From: a virus
Direction: 5' to 3' (one strand)
Virus record (IMG/VR): IMGVR_UViG_3300031862_000041
Span: 1 to 25,812 of that record
DNA length: 25,812 nt
Shown: positions 13,740 through 21,820 of the stretch, piece by piece
Position numbering within the stretch: the stretch's first letter is position 1
How the letters are laid out: every line of letters begins with the position of its first letter
Made by a program: the position numbers and the translations under genes
Notes under the pieces: generated by a model
The model's input: only the letters and a program-made list of their open reading frames with translations
Told to the model about the DNA's origin: nothing
Database searches by the model: none

Positions 13740-14306
13740 ATGGCTGAGCCCGCGACCGAGCGCCTGTTATTCTTCCGCTCCCAGCGGGAGGCCGGCCGCT
13801 GGCAGGAGGCCCTCGATGAGGCCGGCCTGGAAGCGCGCTGCCTCGCCTGGGAGCCCCCGTTCCGAGATGAGCGCGGCTACTGGCAGCCGCCGCGCGTATG
13901 GTGGAAGGATGTCACGGACCGGCTCGGCCGGCTGCTGCACGTCTGGTGGGTCGACGGCGCCTGGTACCGGAACAACCTGCGGATCGCCTTTACCATGGGC
14001 GGGCACCACGAGGTCTACGAGGAGGTCCCGCCGGACTGCATCTATATTGAACCGGGCTACGGCGAGGAGCTCCTGGATCAGGAGATGACCTGCGACCGCC
14101 ATGAGCTGCCTGAATGCGCCCAGATGCGCGAGGACCCGGAATGTCCCTATGAGGAGGCCCACGGGATCGCCACGCGCGAGGAGCGCCTGGCCCGACGCGA
14201 GCACCGCAGTATCCCCGAGGAGGAGGGGGAGGAACCCGAGTCGCGTCTCGATCCCCTGGAGGTCGCCCGGGCCACGCTGAGATTGCGCGCCGGAGGCCGC
14301 CGATGA
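13740..14306 (+). CDS. Uncharacterised protein (188 aa)
   Basis: No family recognised. The start ATG directly follows the previous stop (TAAATGG). The first two thirds look globular with many Trp and Tyr (PPRVWWKDVTDRLGRLLHVW, WVDGAWYRNNLRIAFTMGGH); four Cys lie around 118-137 (DQEMTCDRHELPECAQM, DPECPYE) and could bind a metal. The C-terminus is strongly acidic and then basic (EEEGEEPESRL ... RLRAGGRR). It overlaps the HTH gene by 4 bases (ATGA) and is thus translationally coupled to it. Its role, structural or regulatory, is unknown. Confidence 0.7.
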   Translation: MAEPATERLLFFRSQREAGRWQEALDEAGLEARCLAWEPPFRDERGYWQPPRVWWKDVTDRLGRLLHVWWVDGAWYRNNLRIAFTMGGHHEVYEEVPPDCIYIEPGYGEELLDQEMTCDRHELPECAQMREDPECPYEEAHGIATREERLARREHRSIPEEEGEEPESRLDPLEVARATLRLRAGGRR

Positions 14307-14506
14307 CCGCCCAAGAGATACAGGCGCTTCGCTCCTCCCTTGGCTTGAGCCGGAGCGAGTTGGCCGCACGGATCGGAGTGAGCAAGCGCACCGTGGAGTT
14401 TTGGGAGCAGGGCCGCGGCTTCCCCTGCGGGCCGGCGGAGAAGGCTCTGGAGGGCATACGAAATCTCCGTATATTGACTACTCCGGGAGCGAAGTATCAC
14501 GATTAG
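14303..14506 (+). CDS. Small HTH (XRE/MqsA-type) DNA-binding protein
   Basis: A 67-residue protein starting MTAQEIQALRSSLGLSRSEL, with a helix-turn-helix at about 16-37 (SELAARIGVSKRTVEFWEQG). The sequence has the spacing of MqsA/HigA-type HTH domains, where WEQG.G.P precedes a short helix (AEKALEGI). It overlaps the previous gene by 4 bases. A stand-alone DNA-binding protein in the middle of a structural operon is odd; it may regulate late transcription or form a two-gene unit with its neighbour. No toxin motif was seen next to it. Confidence 0.8.
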   Translation: MTAQEIQALRSSLGLSRSELAARIGVSKRTVEFWEQGRGFPCGPAEKALEGIRNLRILTTPGAKYHD

Positions 14507-14513
14507 CCTGATA

Positions 14514-16121
14514 ATGCGCGAGCAGCTCTACGCCTGCGAGCAGACTTTCCTCATCGACTACCTGAGCCGCATGGAGAATGCCTCCGAGGAGGAGTTGCGC
14601 CTGGCGGCCTCCATGTTTGGAGAAAAGGACGACGAGGAGCAGGACGACATCTACGAGGAGGACGGGGATGAGGCGCGGATAAAGATCGACGGTCCGATCT
14701 CCATGGGGGGCCCATCGCCGCTTGCCCGGCTGTTTGGTTTTGGAGGCGCCTCCTACAAGGATATCATCGCCGCCTGCAGGCGCGCCGAGGCGGGGCCCTG
14801 CTCCCGGGTGACGCTACAGATCAACTCCCCCGGCGGGGAGGTCGCCGGAGTGGATCAGTGCTGGCAGGCGATCCGCTCGCTTTCCGCCTCCAAGCCCTGC
14901 ACGGCGGAGAATCACGGCCTCATGGCCTCGGCCGCCTACTGGCTCGCCTCCAGCTGCACCAGGATCAAGGCCATGTCTCCCGCCTGCGAGCAGGGGTCCA
15001 TCGGAGTGCTGATCGTGGGGATCGACGATACCGGGGCCGGGGAGAAGCTCGGGATCAAGCGCGTATCCATCGTCAGCCGCAACGCGCCAAAGAAGGACTC
15101 TACCGTAGCGACCAAGGCCGGCCGCTCGGCACTCCAGGAGCGGGCCGATGCCATGGAGGGCGTGTTCCTGGCGCGCGTGGCCGAGGGCAGGCGCACGAGC
15201 CCGGAGGATGTGGCGGAGAACTTCGGCCAAGGAGCGGTGCTCATCGCCTCCGAGGCCCTGCGCGTAGGGATGATCGACAGCGTGCAGAGCGAGATGTCCG
15301 TGCCCGACTCCGCAAGCCGCAAGGTACCCGGTGGCATGGTCGCCGAGGCGATTCTCCAGGCGCCGTTTCCGAACTTCCACGCCTGCCGGCTCGCGGAGCC
15401 CAGCGGCGAGAAGACCCGTTACGCCAAAGGCGACCGGGAGCATGAGGGCAAGAAGTACGACGTGATCTATCAAAAGAAGAAGGGCTCCGACTCTTGGGAG
15501 GAGCAATCATACCGATATCCGAAAGGCAGCTGGGACGCCAAGGAAGCGGCCGCGCACTGCCGATCGCATAAGGGCCGATTCGAGGCCGCAAAAGACACGA
15601 AGGGAGAGACCATGAAACTGAGCGAGTTGCTCGCCGAGAACAGCGAAGCTCGGCAGGAGTATGAGAAGGCTCTGGCCGATGCCCGCGAGGCCGGCGTGAG
15701 AAGCGTACAGGCGCGCATCGACGCGGCCAAGCCTTTCCTCGCGCTGCAGGCCAAGCCGGACGGCTATGACGCCGCCGAGGTCGCGCAGATCGCCAAGTTC
15801 GCCGTCGACGTGATCGCCGGTAGCGAGGACCCTGGCGCCCTGCGCGGCTTCGTCCGCCTGGTCGACATGCAGGTGGAGAAGCGCAAGCAGGCCGCCGCGG
15901 AGGCGGAGACCGCCGAGACCGGCGAGACTCCTCCGGTGAAGCTGGAGGAGCATGCCGATCTCATGGCTAAGGCCGCCGCGCTCAAGATCGACGTGAAGGC
16001 GGTGGAGGCTGCGGCGTTGGCCGCGAAAACCGATCCGCTTGAGGCCCTGCGGGGCGAGATCGCCCTACAGGAGGTCGCGCAGCGCGGCGCGAAGCCCGAA
16101 AGCCGCGTGAGGGGGCTATAG
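14514..16121 (+). CDS. S49-type capsid maturation protease with C-terminal scaffold
   Basis: A 535-residue fusion like lambda C/Nu3. The protease domain (about 55-260) has the substrate-binding strand VTLQINSPGGEVAGVD, nucleophile Ser139 in HGLMASAAYWLAS, the helix GSIGVL, and Lys193/Lys194 in RNAPKKDS at the position of the catalytic lysine. An inserted basic segment (about 300-355: GKKYDVIYQKKK ... AAAHCRSHKGRFE) follows, then a long helical acidic/Ala-rich scaffold (about 367-535, KLSELLAENSEARQEYEKAL). ATG at 15612 could start the scaffold separately. The start of the full gene has no clear ribosome-binding site; ATG 14572 is an alternative. Confidence 0.9.
   Translation: MREQLYACEQTFLIDYLSRMENASEEELRLAASMFGEKDDEEQDDIYEEDGDEARIKIDGPISMGGPSPLARLFGFGGASYKDIIAACRRAEAGPCSRVTLQINSPGGEVAGVDQCWQAIRSLSASKPCTAENHGLMASAAYWLASSCTRIKAMSPACEQGSIGVLIVGIDDTGAGEKLGIKRVSIVSRNAPKKDSTVATKAGRSALQERADAMEGVFLARVAEGRRTSPEDVAENFGQGAVLIASEALRVGMIDSVQSEMSVPDSASRKVPGGMVAEAILQAPFPNFHACRLAEPSGEKTRYAKGDREHEGKKYDVIYQKKKGSDSWEEQSYRYPKGSWDAKEAAAHCRSHKGRFEAAKDTKGETMKLSELLAENSEARQEYEKALADAREAGVRSVQARIDAAKPFLALQAKPDGYDAAEVAQIAKFAVDVIAGSEDPGALRGFVRLVDMQVEKRKQAAAEAETAETGETPPVKLEEHADLMAKAAALKIDVKAVEAAALAAKTDPLEALRGEIALQEVAQRGAKPESRVRGL
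15612..16121 (+). CDS. Internal in-frame scaffold protein (Nu3-like)
   Basis: A 169-residue product from an in-frame ATG, preceded by AGGGAGAG (15601-15608) 3 bases upstream. It comprises the entire helical C-terminal domain of the protease gene, with no protease residues, and matches the lambda C/Nu3 layout where the scaffold is translated from its own internal start. The sequence (KLSELLAENSEARQEYEKAL, then the repeated Ala/Glu-rich segments) is charged and helical, typical of a scaffold that is later cleaved. Inferred from architecture. Confidence 0.6.
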   Translation: MKLSELLAENSEARQEYEKALADAREAGVRSVQARIDAAKPFLALQAKPDGYDAAEVAQIAKFAVDVIAGSEDPGALRGFVRLVDMQVEKRKQAAAEAETAETGETPPVKLEEHADLMAKAAALKIDVKAVEAAALAAKTDPLEALRGEIALQEVAQRGAKPESRVRGL

Positions 16122-16122
16122 C

Positions 16123-16680
16123 ATGGAACTTCCCTATGTAGGTGTTACTCAGGACGCCGCCTATGACGCCATCGGAGCCGGGAAGAGCTATCCTCTCGGC
16201 CCTATCGGCTTTTTCCAGGTGTCGGCCGGCTCGATTACGGGCGCGGCCATCAGCACCTCCAGCGCTCCGGCCCTGTACAACCCCGACGGCTCCGGCAAGC
16301 TCGTCCGCATCCTGCGCGTAGCCTACGGCGATGAGTCCGGCACGCTGATCCGGGCCCATATCCGCCGCTACTGGCAGCAGCGGCCCATCCTCTCGGGGCT
16401 CACCGAGGGGGCGGTCCAGGCGCGGAACGGCATCGCCTCGGTGTGCAAGTGGTACACGGCGCTTACCGTGGCCGCCTCCGCGAGCCAGTGGATGCCCGTG
16501 GGCCTGGGCTCCGGCGGGGCGATCGCCGCGCAGTTCTACTGGCTGCAGGACTACACCGAGGGCATCGAGACGGTCAACCCCGGCGAGATCTGGTGGCCCT
16601 ATGTCTCCAACGGCGCTCTGGCGATGGTCGCCTCCATCGGCGTCATCTGGATCGAGACCCCGATCCCGACCGGAAACTAA
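16123..16680 (+). CDS. Uncharacterised virion-type protein (185 aa)
   Basis: A beta-rich protein that begins MELPYVGVTQDAAYDAIGAG and contains LVRILRVAYGDESGTLIRAH, VCKWYTALTVAASASQWMP and PYVSNGALAMVASIGVIWIE. The high share of Gly, Ala, Ser and Ile and the position between the scaffold and the decoration gene suggest a capsid decoration or accessory virion protein. It starts one base after the preceding stop (TAGCATGG) without a Shine-Dalgarno, implying translational coupling. No specific family assigned. Confidence 0.65.
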   Translation: MELPYVGVTQDAAYDAIGAGKSYPLGPIGFFQVSAGSITGAAISTSSAPALYNPDGSGKLVRILRVAYGDESGTLIRAHIRRYWQQRPILSGLTEGAVQARNGIASVCKWYTALTVAASASQWMPVGLGSGGAIAAQFYWLQDYTEGIETVNPGEIWWPYVSNGALAMVASIGVIWIETPIPTGN

Positions 16681-16691
16681 AGGAGTAGAGC

Positions 16692-17189
16692 ATGGCACTA
16701 CAGGCTTCACAGGTTAACAGGACCTACCCGTTCATCCTGGGAGGAACGGCGCTGGTCAAAGAGAATGAGACCCTGCTCCAGGACGCCTCGCGCACCGTGA
16801 TCCTCGACCAGTACACGGTCATGGCGCAGGTCGCGGCCAGCCGCAAATGGGTGCCGTGGACTACCGTCACGGCAACCGATGGAAGCGCGGTCCCCGCGGG
16901 GATTCTGATGAACGATGGCGGGATCAGCGCCGCCGCGCTGGCCGCCGGCGACGTGACGGGCGCGGTGATCCTCGTGGGGACCAACGTGGAGGTCGACACC
17001 GGACAGCTCGTCTTCGACAAAGGCTCAACCGGACAGGGAACCGCGCTGGCCCTGACCACGGTATTTACGGGCAACGCGGCGGGCACGGGGAGCGCGACTC
17101 CGTATATCCTGCTGGTAGCCGAACGGCTGCTCAACATGATCGGCATCTATCCGAAGACCGCGTTCGTCGCCGCCAAGGCCGAGAACTAG
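16692..17189 (+). CDS. Head decoration protein, HDPD/gpD-like
   Basis: A 165-residue protein with the features of the phage head decoration family: an N-terminal arm (LQASQVNRTYPFILGGTALV), then the domain with VPAGILMNDGGISAAALAA, GDVTGAVILVGTNVEVD and LVFDKGSTG. Such proteins trimerise on the capsid surface at 3-fold positions. AGGAG (16681-16685) precedes the start. It is directly upstream of the major capsid gene, as in lambda (D then E). Somewhat larger than lambda gpD, consistent with HDPD-type proteins. Confidence 0.85.
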   Translation: MALQASQVNRTYPFILGGTALVKENETLLQDASRTVILDQYTVMAQVAASRKWVPWTTVTATDGSAVPAGILMNDGGISAAALAAGDVTGAVILVGTNVEVDTGQLVFDKGSTGQGTALALTTVFTGNAAGTGSATPYILLVAERLLNMIGIYPKTAFVAAKAEN

Positions 17190-17198
17190 GAGGAAATC

Positions 17199-18425
17199 AT
17201 GCCTACACCGATTGTCTTTGATGCCCTATCGCGCTTTCTGGCGACGGGATTTCGCGAGATCGACGTGCTGCATCTGCCGACCGCCTTCCAGGCGTTCTTT
17301 GGCCGGCCGGAGACCGGGAGCTTCACCATCTTCTCGCCCAATGCCAACGACCTCGACATCGAGATCGAGCGCATGGACGAGACCGTAGCGGCGCTCGTCC
17401 CGCGCGGGATCAACGCGAAGTTCGGAGGCACCACGCACGCCGACATCCTCGTGGGACGCGGTACGGCCTTCAGCCGCAAGTACCCGCTTACCGAGGAGTC
17501 GGGCACCATCAGCGGAGACCAGATCACCAACCGGGTGATCCCCGACGAGGGGCCCTATGAGAACTGGACGCGCGAGGTCCGTGCGCAGCGTCTTGCGCAG
17601 AAGATCTACAAGATCGCCGTCCAGCGCCACATCCGCCTCCAGGAGATCCTCGCCAGCCAGTCCATCCGGACCGGAAAGCAGAGCGCGCAATCGCTGGCCG
17701 ATACCACGGTGAACATCTACGACTTCCGCCGGAACACGAACCTCACGATCTCTCCGAGCCACGGCTGGGGCTACTCCACCCCGCCGGACCCCCTGGCGGA
17801 CATCGACGCGGCCTGCGATCTGGTGCGGTTCTACGGAAAAAACGCTCCGGACATGGCGGTGTTCGGCGGCGACGCGATGAACTACTTCCTGCACAACACA
17901 AACGTCTACACCGCCTATGCGCACCACTTCTACTGGGACCTGATCCAGTTCAACGCCAAGTTCCAGCCGGATGAGAAGTTCGCGCGGTTCATCGAGGGCG
18001 GCATGATCCCCTTTGGGCAACTACGCACGCCGAAGGGCTACTCGCTCACGATCTTCACCTACCCCGAGATCTACGCCAGCGCGAACGTCGGAGGCACGGC
18101 GACCAAGTACTTCCCGGATAGCGGCGTGCTGTTCGCCTACAGCGGGGCGCGCTGCGACCGCTACTTCGGGCCGCCCGAGAGGGTGCCGATCACCTCGATC
18201 GACGCGGCAAAGATGATGGAGCGCTTCGGGTTCAACCCTGCGGTGCCCCCTCTGCCGGCGGGCGTGATGGGAGCTACCGACGTGGTGCCGCCGCAGATGT
18301 ACTACGTGGACACCTACGATGACGTTACCGCCAAGGCGGTGACCATCCGGGTGCAGGCGGCCCCGATCTACGCGACCACGCGCACCGACTGCTTCGCCTA
18401 TGGAGCGTTCGGCGTCGCGACCTAA
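17199..18425 (+). CDS. Major capsid protein, gpE family
   Basis: A 408-residue protein of the lambda E family. The early PTAFQAFFGRPETGSFTIFS, the YPLTEESGTISGDQITNRVI segment, the helix REVRAQRLAQKIYKIAVQRH, and the later VNIYDFRRNTNLTISPSHGW and LVRFYGKNAPDMAVFGGDAM are typical of this HK97-fold group. AGGAGG at 17188-17193 is a strong ribosome-binding site, suiting an abundantly made protein. It follows the decoration gene in the expected order. Confidence 0.93.
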   Translation: MPTPIVFDALSRFLATGFREIDVLHLPTAFQAFFGRPETGSFTIFSPNANDLDIEIERMDETVAALVPRGINAKFGGTTHADILVGRGTAFSRKYPLTEESGTISGDQITNRVIPDEGPYENWTREVRAQRLAQKIYKIAVQRHIRLQEILASQSIRTGKQSAQSLADTTVNIYDFRRNTNLTISPSHGWGYSTPPDPLADIDAACDLVRFYGKNAPDMAVFGGDAMNYFLHNTNVYTAYAHHFYWDLIQFNAKFQPDEKFARFIEGGMIPFGQLRTPKGYSLTIFTYPEIYASANVGGTATKYFPDSGVLFAYSGARCDRYFGPPERVPITSIDAAKMMERFGFNPAVPPLPAGVMGATDVVPPQMYYVDTYDDVTAKAVTIRVQAAPIYATTRTDCFAYGAFGVAT

Positions 18426-18434
18426 GGCTTGCCG

Positions 18435-18587
18435 ATGGTCGGGGTAGTGGCGGTCATCTGGCTCGGCCCGGGCGTGCTCATGGACAAGGGCAAGATCGTG
18501 GCCGGGCCGGGAGAGAAGGTCTATATGGATTCGCTTACCGCCGAGGCCCACGTGCGAAGCGGCAAGGCGAGGTATCCGCGAAAATAG
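18435..18587 (+). CDS. Very short GPGE-type protein A (50 aa)
   Basis: A 50-residue protein with VIWLGPGVLMDKGKIVAGPGE and a short helix (MDSLTAEAHVRSGKARY). The same WLGPGVL start and a GPGE turn recur in the next gene, and a third gene at 18986 repeats the LGPGEELPEEVL pattern, so these three look like duplicated small domains. Similar short proteins sit between capsid and connector genes of many phages. The role in head-tail joining is inferred. A weak ribosome-binding site precedes it. Confidence 0.6.
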   Translation: MVGVVAVIWLGPGVLMDKGKIVAGPGEKVYMDSLTAEAHVRSGKARYPRK

Positions 18588-18598
18588 CGAGGTGAGAG

Positions 18599-18982
18599 AT
18601 GGCAGAGGAAAGACTTCGACCGTTCAAGTGGCTTGGCCCCGGCGTGCTACACCTGACATCCGGCGCCGCGGTGCAGATCGTCGCGCCCGGAGAATCGGTG
18701 GAGAGGCCCGAGCAGCTGGCGCTCCTGGGAGCGGCGCGCATCGCGGCCCTCGTACAGGAGAAGCTGGCCGTCCCGTTGAGCGAGAAGGCCGAGCCGGTAG
18801 GCGATGCGATAAGCGAGGCGGAGAAGACGGAAGCCCAGACCATCGTCAAGCGGTCGCTTGAGGCGAGCGAGGGCCTGAAGAAAATGGGCGAGTCGGCGAG
18901 TAGACGGGCGAAGCTACAGGGCCGCGAGGAGGCCGAGCGCAAGCTCCCCGATATGCCGGTGGCCGGCCCCGCGAGGAGCTAG
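18599..18982 (+). CDS. GPGE-type small protein B (127 aa)
   Basis: Begins MAEERLRPFKWLGPGVLHLT, then QIVAPGESVERPEQLALLGA, and continues as a long Glu/Lys/Ala-rich helix (SEAEKTEAQTIVKRSLEASE, then RRAKLQGREEAERKLPD). The N-terminal third is homologous-looking to the gene before. Its ribosome-binding region TAGCGAGGTGAGAGATG is identical over 17 bases to that at 22278-22294. Probable head-tail connector accessory. Confidence 0.7.
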   Translation: MAEERLRPFKWLGPGVLHLTSGAAVQIVAPGESVERPEQLALLGAARIAALVQEKLAVPLSEKAEPVGDAISEAEKTEAQTIVKRSLEASEGLKKMGESASRRAKLQGREEAERKLPDMPVAGPARS

Positions 18983-18985
18983 GCC

Positions 18986-19156
18986 ATGAGGCTGCCGGAG
19001 GGCACCTGGTTCCACGGTTTCGGCCTGCGGCTAGGCCCGGGCGAGGAGCTTCCCGAGGAGGTCCTCGCCCGGTTACCCGACGGCCATCCGCTCAAGGCCA
19101 AGACGGCGCAGGCTCCAGCCGAGCACCGCAGCCGAAGGACTGCCGAGGAGCGGTAG
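18986..19156 (+). CDS. GPGE-type small protein C (56 aa)
   Basis: A 56-residue protein: MRLPEGTWFHGFGLRLGPGE followed by ELPEEVLARLPDGHP and a basic tail. It repeats the GPGE turn plus short helix of the two preceding proteins. The start ATG is 3 bases after the previous stop with a GAGGAG sequence upstream; its stop TAG abuts the ATG of the next gene. Function unknown; probably an ancillary head-tail domain. Too short for certainty, but the frame, spacing and motif agree. Confidence 0.6.
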   Translation: MRLPEGTWFHGFGLRLGPGEELPEEVLARLPDGHPLKAKTAQAPAEHRSRRTAEER

Positions 19157-19546
19157 ATGGCCGGAGAGGCCTGGGCGATGCTTGAGCAGGACCTGGCGGC
19201 GACGCTGGAAAGCGATTTCGCCGCTCCGGTCGCGCTCATCACGCCCGCCGGCGTCCTGATCGACACCTCCGCGCACGGCGGGCCGCTCCTGGGCCGCGTG
19301 CAGTACGATTACGTGCTGGAACAGCCCGGAGGCGAGCGGGTCGTGGTGAATGAGCCGGTAGTGATCCTGCGCCTGTCGAGCCTGTCGGTCATACCGAAGG
19401 CCGGCGAGAACTGGGCGATCCAAATCCCGACCTCGCCCAGCGATCCGACCCCTCGGACCTTCAAACTGGGAGGGAGCCGTGCGCCGGAGGTCGCGGCGAC
19501 CATCGGCTTCGTGCGGCTGTTCCCGCAAAAGGCGGAGCAGGCATGA
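19157..19546 (+). CDS. Head-tail joining protein (gpFII-like)
   Basis: A 129-residue protein starting MAGEAWAMLEQDLAATLESD, with strands such as PVALITPAGVLIDTSAHGG, VVNEPVVILRLSSLSV and AIQIPTSPSD, and a C-terminal IGFVRLFPQ. The size, beta content and location between capsid and sheath fit a head-tail joining protein of the lambda FII type. The ATG abuts the preceding stop codon (TAGATGG), so its translation is coupled. Assignment is by pattern and position. Confidence 0.65.
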   Translation: MAGEAWAMLEQDLAATLESDFAAPVALITPAGVLIDTSAHGGPLLGRVQYDYVLEQPGGERVVVNEPVVILRLSSLSVIPKAGENWAIQIPTSPSDPTPRTFKLGGSRAPEVAATIGFVRLFPQKAEQA

Positions 19547-19562
19547 TCTTGAGGAATCCAGC

Positions 19563-20216
19563 ATGAGCGGCTTCAGCCTTATGCCGCAGGTCAAGACGGC
19601 CCTGGTCGATCTGCTGGGCTCCTCGGCAGCCGGCCGTTACGTGGTCGAGGGTTACCAGAAGCAGACCTATGGGGCGGAGGCCATCTCCGGGCAGCTACGG
19701 CATGTGGCCGTATACTACTCCGGCGGCCAGTTCGATAAGGCGCGATCCGGTTGGATGCAGGGCCCTTTCCGCCACGCCATGAGCTTCCGCGTGGAGCTGG
19801 TGCTGGCGGCCGCCGCGCGCATGGATTTGGCGATCCTCGATGATCCGGGCGCAACGGCCCAGGCGCGTCAATCCGCCCTGGCCGCCTCTTTTGAGGCGGC
19901 GGCCGCCGCCGATACCCTCTGGGACGAGCTGGCCGGCCTGATTTGGATGAGCCTGATGGACCCGCGGAACGCCTATCTGGGGGGCCTTGCGATCGCCGAG
20001 CGCTGGATCGGGAGCATCCAGAAGGACAACCCCTCGCCGCGTGGCGAGTTCGTGCTGCTCTCCGGCTCGATGGAGTACACCTGTAGCGGGATCGAGACGC
20101 CCAGCGGAGAGAGTGGAGTCGCGATGCAGGCGATCGACGTGTCGCTTGAGGAGACCGCCGACCTTACCGGGGCCGGCATGGATAGCGCCAAGCAGGGCGC
20201 GAAAGTAGGTACCTGA
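19563..20216 (+). CDS. Tail completion/terminator-type protein (217 aa)
   Basis: Starts at ATG 19563, with TGAGGA upstream; longer upstream in-frame codons are excluded because they overlap the preceding gene and are low-complexity Arg/Ser. The protein is MSGFSLMPQVKTALVDLLGS ..., with YQKQTYGAEAISGQLRHVAV, MSFRVELVLAAAARM and a Ser/Gly/Thr-rich C-terminus. It lies just before the sheath, the place of tail terminator or completion proteins in contractile-tail phages, so that role is inferred. The stop overlaps the sheath start (TGATG). Confidence 0.65.
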   Translation: MSGFSLMPQVKTALVDLLGSSAAGRYVVEGYQKQTYGAEAISGQLRHVAVYYSGGQFDKARSGWMQGPFRHAMSFRVELVLAAAARMDLAILDDPGATAQARQSALAASFEAAAAADTLWDELAGLIWMSLMDPRNAYLGGLAIAERWIGSIQKDNPSPRGEFVLLSGSMEYTCSGIETPSGESGVAMQAIDVSLEETADLTGAGMDSAKQGAKVGT

Positions 20217-21820
20217 TGCCCATACAACCTTCATCCCTTGCGGTAGCCGTGGGGGCCGGCGTTCAGAATGCCGTGTTCACCCCGGCGGCCAATGATATCC
20301 CGCGCAACATCGTGGTGATCGGGACGTTCAATCCATCGCTCTCGCCGACGGCGGAGGTCCCACGGCAGATCTCCAGCCCTGCGGAGGCCGGAGTGCTCTA
20401 CGGGCAGGGTTACATGCTCGCGCGCCTGCTCAAGGCCGTCTTCTCGGGCCTGGGAGCAGGCGGAGCTACCGTCTGGGCGATCCCCCAGGCGGAGGCGGGC
20501 GGGGCGGCCGCCGCCACCTCCAATACTTTCGCGATCACCGGGCCGGCCTCGGCCGCAGGGACGCTGGCCTTCTACGTCTCCGCCATCCGCTACGCGATCT
20601 CGGTCTCCAGCGGCATGACCGCGACCCAGATCGGGGATGCGCTGGTGGCGGCCATGGCCGCCGATCCCGATTGTCCCTGCACCGGGATCAATACGACCGG
20701 CACCGTGGCCCTGACCTCCAAGAGCAAGGGCCCTTGGGGGAATTCCATCCCCGTGGCCGTGAACATCCAGCCCGGAGACGCGATGCCCTCGGGCGTCTCG
20801 GTCACGGTGACCGCGCTCTCCGGCGGCACGGGCGTGCCGACGATCGCCAACGCGCTGGCCGCCCTGGGCACGGGCTCCGGGGCCAACACCCTGCCCAACG
20901 GCCAGGGCATGACTGACCTGGTGCACGGCTACCTGGCCTCCGACACGACCATGCCGGCCACCGCGCAGGATCAGACTACGGTAACCGCGATCTCCACGTA
21001 CAACGGCCTGGCCAATGCCGATCCGCCCACCGGCTGCTACGATCACCTGGTGGGCAAGCCCTTCCGCTGCATCCTGGGGGACGCGACCAACTCCGCCAGC
21101 CTCCCCTCGGCGCTCACCGCCTTCACCGGGGCCAATATCTATGACCGCACCAGCGCTATCCTCTGCGTGGCGGGAAGCCGCACGCATCCTTGCGAGATCG
21201 CCGCCATCGCCACCGGCGTGATTAGCGTGCGCGCCGGGGCCACGGCCCACCGGCCCTATATGGGCATGGTGCTTCCCGGAGTGGAGGCCGGACCCTCGGG
21301 CATGTGGACGGCGGACTACGCCAACCGAGACGCGGCGGTCAAGGCGGGCCTCTCTCCGACCATCGTGCAGGGCGGGGCGGTGGTCCTGCAGAATATCGTG
21401 ACGATGTACGCGGGCAACACCGGGGTGCCCGTGACCTCCAACGGCTACCGGGAGTGGGTCAACCTCTGCAAGCTGCAGAACATCATCGCCTCGATGCTCT
21501 CCACCTTCCGCAGCGCCAAGTGGCAAGGGATCACGATCGTCTCGGACACCGCAGCGGTCACCGATCCGGTGGCCAAGCAGTACGTGCGGTCGATCTCGGA
21601 TGTGATCGATGAGCTAATCGCGCTGGCCAAGGCCTGGGAGGGCAAGGGCTGGATCTATACCTCCTCCTTTACGATCGCCGCGCTCAAGGCGGGAGGGGCG
21701 GTCACGGTGCGCACGGGCGGCGACGGATTCGTGGCGGTGCTCCCCGGTATCCTTTCAGGGGTCGGGAACATCATCGACACGACCTTCCGGTTCGATATTT
21801 CTCTCGCGGGGGTGGCATAA
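20216..21820 (+). CDS. Tail sheath protein, Mu gpL-like
   Basis: A 534-residue contractile sheath subunit. The N-terminus MPIQPSSLAVAVGAGVQNAV and the IPRNIVVIGTFNPSLSP / GYMLARLLKAVFSGLGAGG segments match the start of sheath proteins of the Mu-like group, and the C-terminal IIASMLSTFRSAKWQGITIV, GVGNIIDTTFRFDISLAGVA are typical sheath endings. This is the key evidence that the virion is a myovirus-type particle with a contractile tail. It overlaps the preceding gene by one base, and the tube gene follows immediately. Confidence 0.88.
   Translation: MPIQPSSLAVAVGAGVQNAVFTPAANDIPRNIVVIGTFNPSLSPTAEVPRQISSPAEAGVLYGQGYMLARLLKAVFSGLGAGGATVWAIPQAEAGGAAAATSNTFAITGPASAAGTLAFYVSAIRYAISVSSGMTATQIGDALVAAMAADPDCPCTGINTTGTVALTSKSKGPWGNSIPVAVNIQPGDAMPSGVSVTVTALSGGTGVPTIANALAALGTGSGANTLPNGQGMTDLVHGYLASDTTMPATAQDQTTVTAISTYNGLANADPPTGCYDHLVGKPFRCILGDATNSASLPSALTAFTGANIYDRTSAILCVAGSRTHPCEIAAIATGVISVRAGATAHRPYMGMVLPGVEAGPSGMWTADYANRDAAVKAGLSPTIVQGGAVVLQNIVTMYAGNTGVPVTSNGYREWVNLCKLQNIIASMLSTFRSAKWQGITIVSDTAAVTDPVAKQYVRSISDVIDELIALAKAWEGKGWIYTSSFTIAALKAGGAVTVRTGGDGFVAVLPGILSGVGNIIDTTFRFDISLAGVA

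Noticed and set aside
14473-14516. TTGACT followed by possible -10 boxes before the capsid protease
   Set aside because: Spacing to the nearest -10-like sequence is 15 or the hexamer is poor; no clear promoter.
20231-21526. Long 431-residue open frame on the minus strand across the sheath gene
   Set aside because: Composition is His/Gly/Arg-rich low-complexity, the mirror of GC-rich codons of the well-supported sheath gene. No ribosome-binding site or family pattern.
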